From assembly GCA_019633425.1 (NCBI GenBank), contig WSUB01000432.1, forward strand, positions 1 through 11,309: DNA of 11,309 bases. Direction: 5' to 3'. Every line of letters starts with the position of its first letter. Within the stretch, counting starts at the first letter, position 1. Under the pieces are notes generated by a model. That model searched no databases and had not been told where the DNA came from. It worked only from the letters and a program-made list of their open reading frames with translations. Positions 8,620 through 11,309 of the stretch are shown here, one piece after another. The stretch is from Tulasnella sp. 424 (Eukaryota; Basidiomycota; Agaricomycetes; Cantharellales; Tulasnellaceae). The position numbers and the translations under genes were made by a program.

Positions 8620-9561
8620 AGAAGCAACTTGGAAAGAAGTCTTGGGGCTTGTTTGCGGGGTACGTGCGTCACGGTCAGACCTGCGGTACGGTGGTCGAAG
8701 GGAGGGATAGAAATGAAATGCCAAGTCAACATTCGATGGGCAAGGCGAGTAATCATCCGATGTGGAAGTGCGCAGGAACTCACCTACAAGAGAATCTTTG
8801 CTTTCACAAGGTCGTGTTGGTGTTTGGAGACGATGATGAAGGACAAGAAAACGTCCGAGGGAACCGAGAGATTTTACCGCAACAAACTGCCTTAAGGGCG
8901 TTAAGACGCGGCCCGGGTTTCGCCGGGGCCCTACAACAAGTGCAAGGGGGGGGGGGATACAAAGTATGTAATAAAGTCCGTTCCAGGCCAGTGGCGGAGT
9001 GCTGCAGATGAGGTTGTTATGGGAGGCCTAGGTTAGGGCCTAGGGGTGGTCTCGTGCTCCAGTTACGATCCGACGAGGGAGCCAAACTGAACTTCGACTC
9101 TTTGCCGTACCTTCGGTTACACTGGTGCCGCCGCAAGAGGACGGAACATAGCTCTTTGCCGGGCATAACCTTTGAAAAGATCCCTTCTTTCCCGAGTTTG
9201 ACGAATGCTGTGCCCTAAGCTAAGTGGCGCTTGGACCTGATGTTGAAATTGAATGCTACAGGAAAGCAAGCACCGCGTAGATAATGCCAGCTTGCCTTAC
9301 GTTCCTCGCGGGCCGTCACTCAAATAGGCTGGGTTGGGTGTGTCCAAGAAAGTACAGAAATAGTTAGTATATCTGAAGGAAGAGAACTATGGTACGAGAG
9401 GCCGTTTCTTCTACAGCAAGCAGGGGGTGCCAACGGAGATGACAGAAATGGAATGCAGGCGCTTTGGTTAATAAAACAGAGTCCGTGGAAGTCTCGACAC
9501 CACACATACAACAGAATGTAACTGCAACGAAGACAAAGATTCTAGTTTAATCTCGAATTCA
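8620..9561. repeat. 3' flank of copy B, second copy of the duplicated non-coding segment
   Basis: This segment repeats 33-790 in the same orientation, from gaagcaacttggaaagaag at 8621 to the stop codon of copy B. Strong blocks are about 8620-8690, 8712-8740, 8790-8838, 9090-9180, 9200-9260 and 9345-9410. Identity falls around indels and the frames do not correspond to those of the first copy, so a shared protein is unlikely. It is longer than the first copy mainly because of an extra segment at about 8835-9069. It probably contains the 3' UTR of copy B. Confidence 0.8.
8835..9069. mobile_element. Extra segment of about 235 bases in the copy-B flank, possible small insertion
   Basis: Aligned to the copy-A flank, sequence similarity stops after acgat at 8830-8834 and resumes with another acgat at 9065-9069, so a 5-base direct repeat brackets the extra material. 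Inside are a GC-rich imperfect hairpin (ggcccggg, loop, ccggggcc, about 8912-8932), an eleven-base G run (8946-8956), and a double cctagg motif (about 9027-9050). There is no coding sequence or recognised transposon end. It may be a non-autonomous element or relic, a filler left by break repair, or material lost from copy A. A five-base match could be chance. Confidence 0.3.
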
Positions 9562-10461
9562 TCATGCGGCCTCTTGGGTGCGGAGATCAGCGGCCTTCTT
9601 CAAAGCGTCGGCTGCGTTCTGGGAGAATCCAGCTTCTCGATAGGCTTCAGAGGCTTCCGTGTAGCAGGATATCGCTTCACTACGGTGGCCATGCGCCTCG
9701 TGTGTTTTAGCAAGGCCAAGCAGAGTAAGGGCTCTCCAGGCTTTACTGCCGATGTCGGTAGAAATCTGCAGAGCTTCGGAGTAGAAAGAAGCGGCATGGT
9801 CGTACTTCTCTTGAGCTAGATGGACCGAAGCGAGTCCCCATAGAGCTTCGGCCTGTCCTTTTCTCTGGCCCATTTCGGTGAATATCTGGAGGGATTCGGA
9901 GTGAAACTTGATGGCCTCGCTGTACTCCCCTCGAGCTCGATGAACTTCACCAAGACTCCACAAACTGTCGGCTCTCCCTAGGCTGTGACCCGTGTCTGTC
10001 TGTATTTGAAGAGCTTCAGAATACAATTTGATAGCCTCGCTGTACTCCCCTCGTAACGAATGTATCTCAGCGAGGCCCCAAAGAGCGTCACCTCTCCCAG
10101 ACTGGTGACTGATGTCGGTATAAATCTGCAGGGCTTCGGAGAGGAACGTGGAGGCTTCGGTGTACTCGCCCAGGTTTCGGTGCACCTCACCGAGACCCCA
10201 TAGAGTATAGGCTCTCCATCTGCGATCGCCGATCTCGGTATAAAGCTGTAGAGCTTCGGAGTAGAAACCTGTGGCCTTGCTGTACTCGGCTTGAAATCGA
10301 TACACTTCGGCAAGACCCCTCAGAGCGTCAGCTTTTACGCGGGTGTTCTTGGTGGTAGTGCAAATATCCAACGCCTTGGTGAAGCAGTCTAATGCATGGA
10401 CGAAGTCGCTTTGCTGTCTGTACATTCGTCCAAGTTGAAGGAGAAGTCTAGCATAGCGATT
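9562..10461 (-). repeat. Tandem TPR array of copy B (seven 40-residue units plus a partial one)
   Basis: Units end in YSEALQIYTDIG or close variants. The DNA for these endings recurs at about 9752, 9872, 9992, 10112 and 10232, exactly 120 bases apart. Compared with copy A, helix-packing positions (Ala, Leu, Gly, Tyr) are kept, and many changes fall at the unit junctions and at positions that would face the groove, for example around GHSLGRADSLWSLG and IGSKAWRALTLLG. Copy B keeps the regular 40-residue spacing that copy A has lost by one codon in the fourth unit. Confidence 0.9.
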
Positions 10462-11309
10462 CTGAGAAGCCTCTGAGCCAACGACTTGGGTAGGTGCTGG
10501 AACGATCATGGGCTGTATCGAGTGCATCGCGGGTCAACCGCACAGAAACATAGACGATATCTGTCGCGTTACCAGCTCCACTCACTCACCATGAAGGAGA
10601 TTAATTTGGTACAATCGGCTGCCGTCGGTCGTCCTTCAGGGATAATGCTCCAACACTGGGCCATGAGCGAACAAAGCGCTTGGATCAACGACATGCGCGC
10701 ATGGTTGGTGATGGACGGAAGGTCTCCTTGAATGACACGATTGACTACGGCGACATCCCTTTTGACATCGTGAAATGGAATGGTGTTGGTCATCACCTAT
10801 CTCAGCGGAAGTCTATGAGCATCGACGGAGAATGATCCTGGTGAGCCGTCGTACCTCATAGGCGATCCAGCCCAAAGCCCAGATATCGCATGCAAGACTC
10901 GGTAGCTCATCCCTCAGCAGCTCAGGAGCGGCCCAGCGAAGGGTGTACTTGTCACAGGTGAGGGTTATTGTGTTGGTGGAGGCAGCGTACACTGCTTGAA
11001 GCGTCATACTCCCCTCGCTTGTGGCTCGCTCCGGTCTTGGCTGCGGTTCACGTTTCTTCGCCTCCTGGTCGAAGTCCTTGGTTCCTAGGCGACGAGCGGA
11101 GCCGAAATCCGTAATTACAGCGAGGAACTTGGGATTTACCAAGATATTGAGCTGCAGACAATTCGAATTAGCCAGAACCCCCGAGCGGAATTTTGAGGAG
11201 GTACGCCTACCGATTTAAGGTCGCCATGATATATGGGCGGGGTTTGGCTATGGAGGTATTCAACCCCTTGTGCTACGTCATCAATCTGGAATACGAGACT
11301 TCTCAGTAG
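9562..11309 (-). CDS. Non-RD TKL-like protein kinase with TPR repeats, copy B (partial, 5' end beyond the window)
   Basis: Exons seen: 11285-11211, 11151-10855, 10796-10590 and 10512-9562 (stop TGA). GT-AG introns of 59, 58 and 77 bases separate them, and part of a further intron runs to the right edge, ending at an AG at 11286. All boundaries match copy A exactly in phase and place. The visible part starts just before the catalytic loop (VAQGVEYLHS, then HGDLKSLNILVN) and includes DFG with the long insertion after it, WAAPEL, DIWALGW, CWSIIPEGRP and seven TPRs. The glycine-rich loop, lysine and alpha-C exons must lie beyond the window. No stop or frameshift is seen, so the visible part is intact. 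Residue identity to copy A is about 89% over the three kinase exons (21 differences in 193) and about 73% over the TPR exon. It is probably a paralogue with related signalling but different binding specificity. Confidence 0.88.

Noticed and set aside
8586..9011. Plus-strand frame of 141 codons beside copy B, starting MRARRQASG.
   Set aside because: The matching flank of copy A does not keep the frame because of small indels, and the frame runs through the extra segment and the G11 run.

Overview
The window looks like a piece of a filamentous fungal genome, most likely a basidiomycete of the Agaricomycetes. Coding stretches are interrupted by short GT-AG introns (51-118 bases) and there are no operons. 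The main gene family, a TKL-like kinase fused to tetratricopeptide (TPR) repeats, resembles families expanded in mushroom-forming and orchid-mycorrhizal fungi. Placement near the Cantharellales (Tulasnella-like) is a guess from memory and is not shown by the sequence.

Layout, with all recognised genes on the minus strand. (1) Positions 33-790 are the 3' flank of the first kinase gene. (2) Positions 791-3234 hold a complete eight-exon gene, copy A, whose 667-residue product is a protein kinase domain followed by at least seven 40-residue TPRs. (3) Positions 3235-4321 are intergenic: the promoter side of copy A, including a possible alternative first exon, and the pyrimidine-rich 3' region of the next gene. 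(4) Positions 4322-7489 hold an unrelated multi-exon gene for a long, Pro/Ser-rich, largely disordered protein of unknown function. As given, its frame is broken at four places, two of them in homopolymers. (5) Positions 7490-8619 have no recognisable gene. (6) Positions 8620-9561 are a diverged copy of the 33-790 flank, carrying an extra segment of about 235 bases. (7) From 9562 to the right edge is copy B, a paralogue of copy A in the same orientation, cut by the window end inside its kinase domain.

The window is therefore a direct tandem duplication of a kinase-TPR gene plus its 3' flank, with an unrelated gene between the copies. The paralogues share exon borders and similar intron lengths. 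Over the comparable part, the kinase exons are about 89% identical at the protein level and the TPR exon about 73%. The kinase is of the non-RD type (HGD instead of HRD), has a long insertion before APE, and carries TPRs that repeat at 120-base spacing in the DNA. By analogy with plant non-RD immune kinases and with fungal NLR-like proteins that have fast-evolving repeats, a recognition or signalling role is attractive. That role is inference only.

I see no tRNA, rRNA, CRISPR array or complete transposon.
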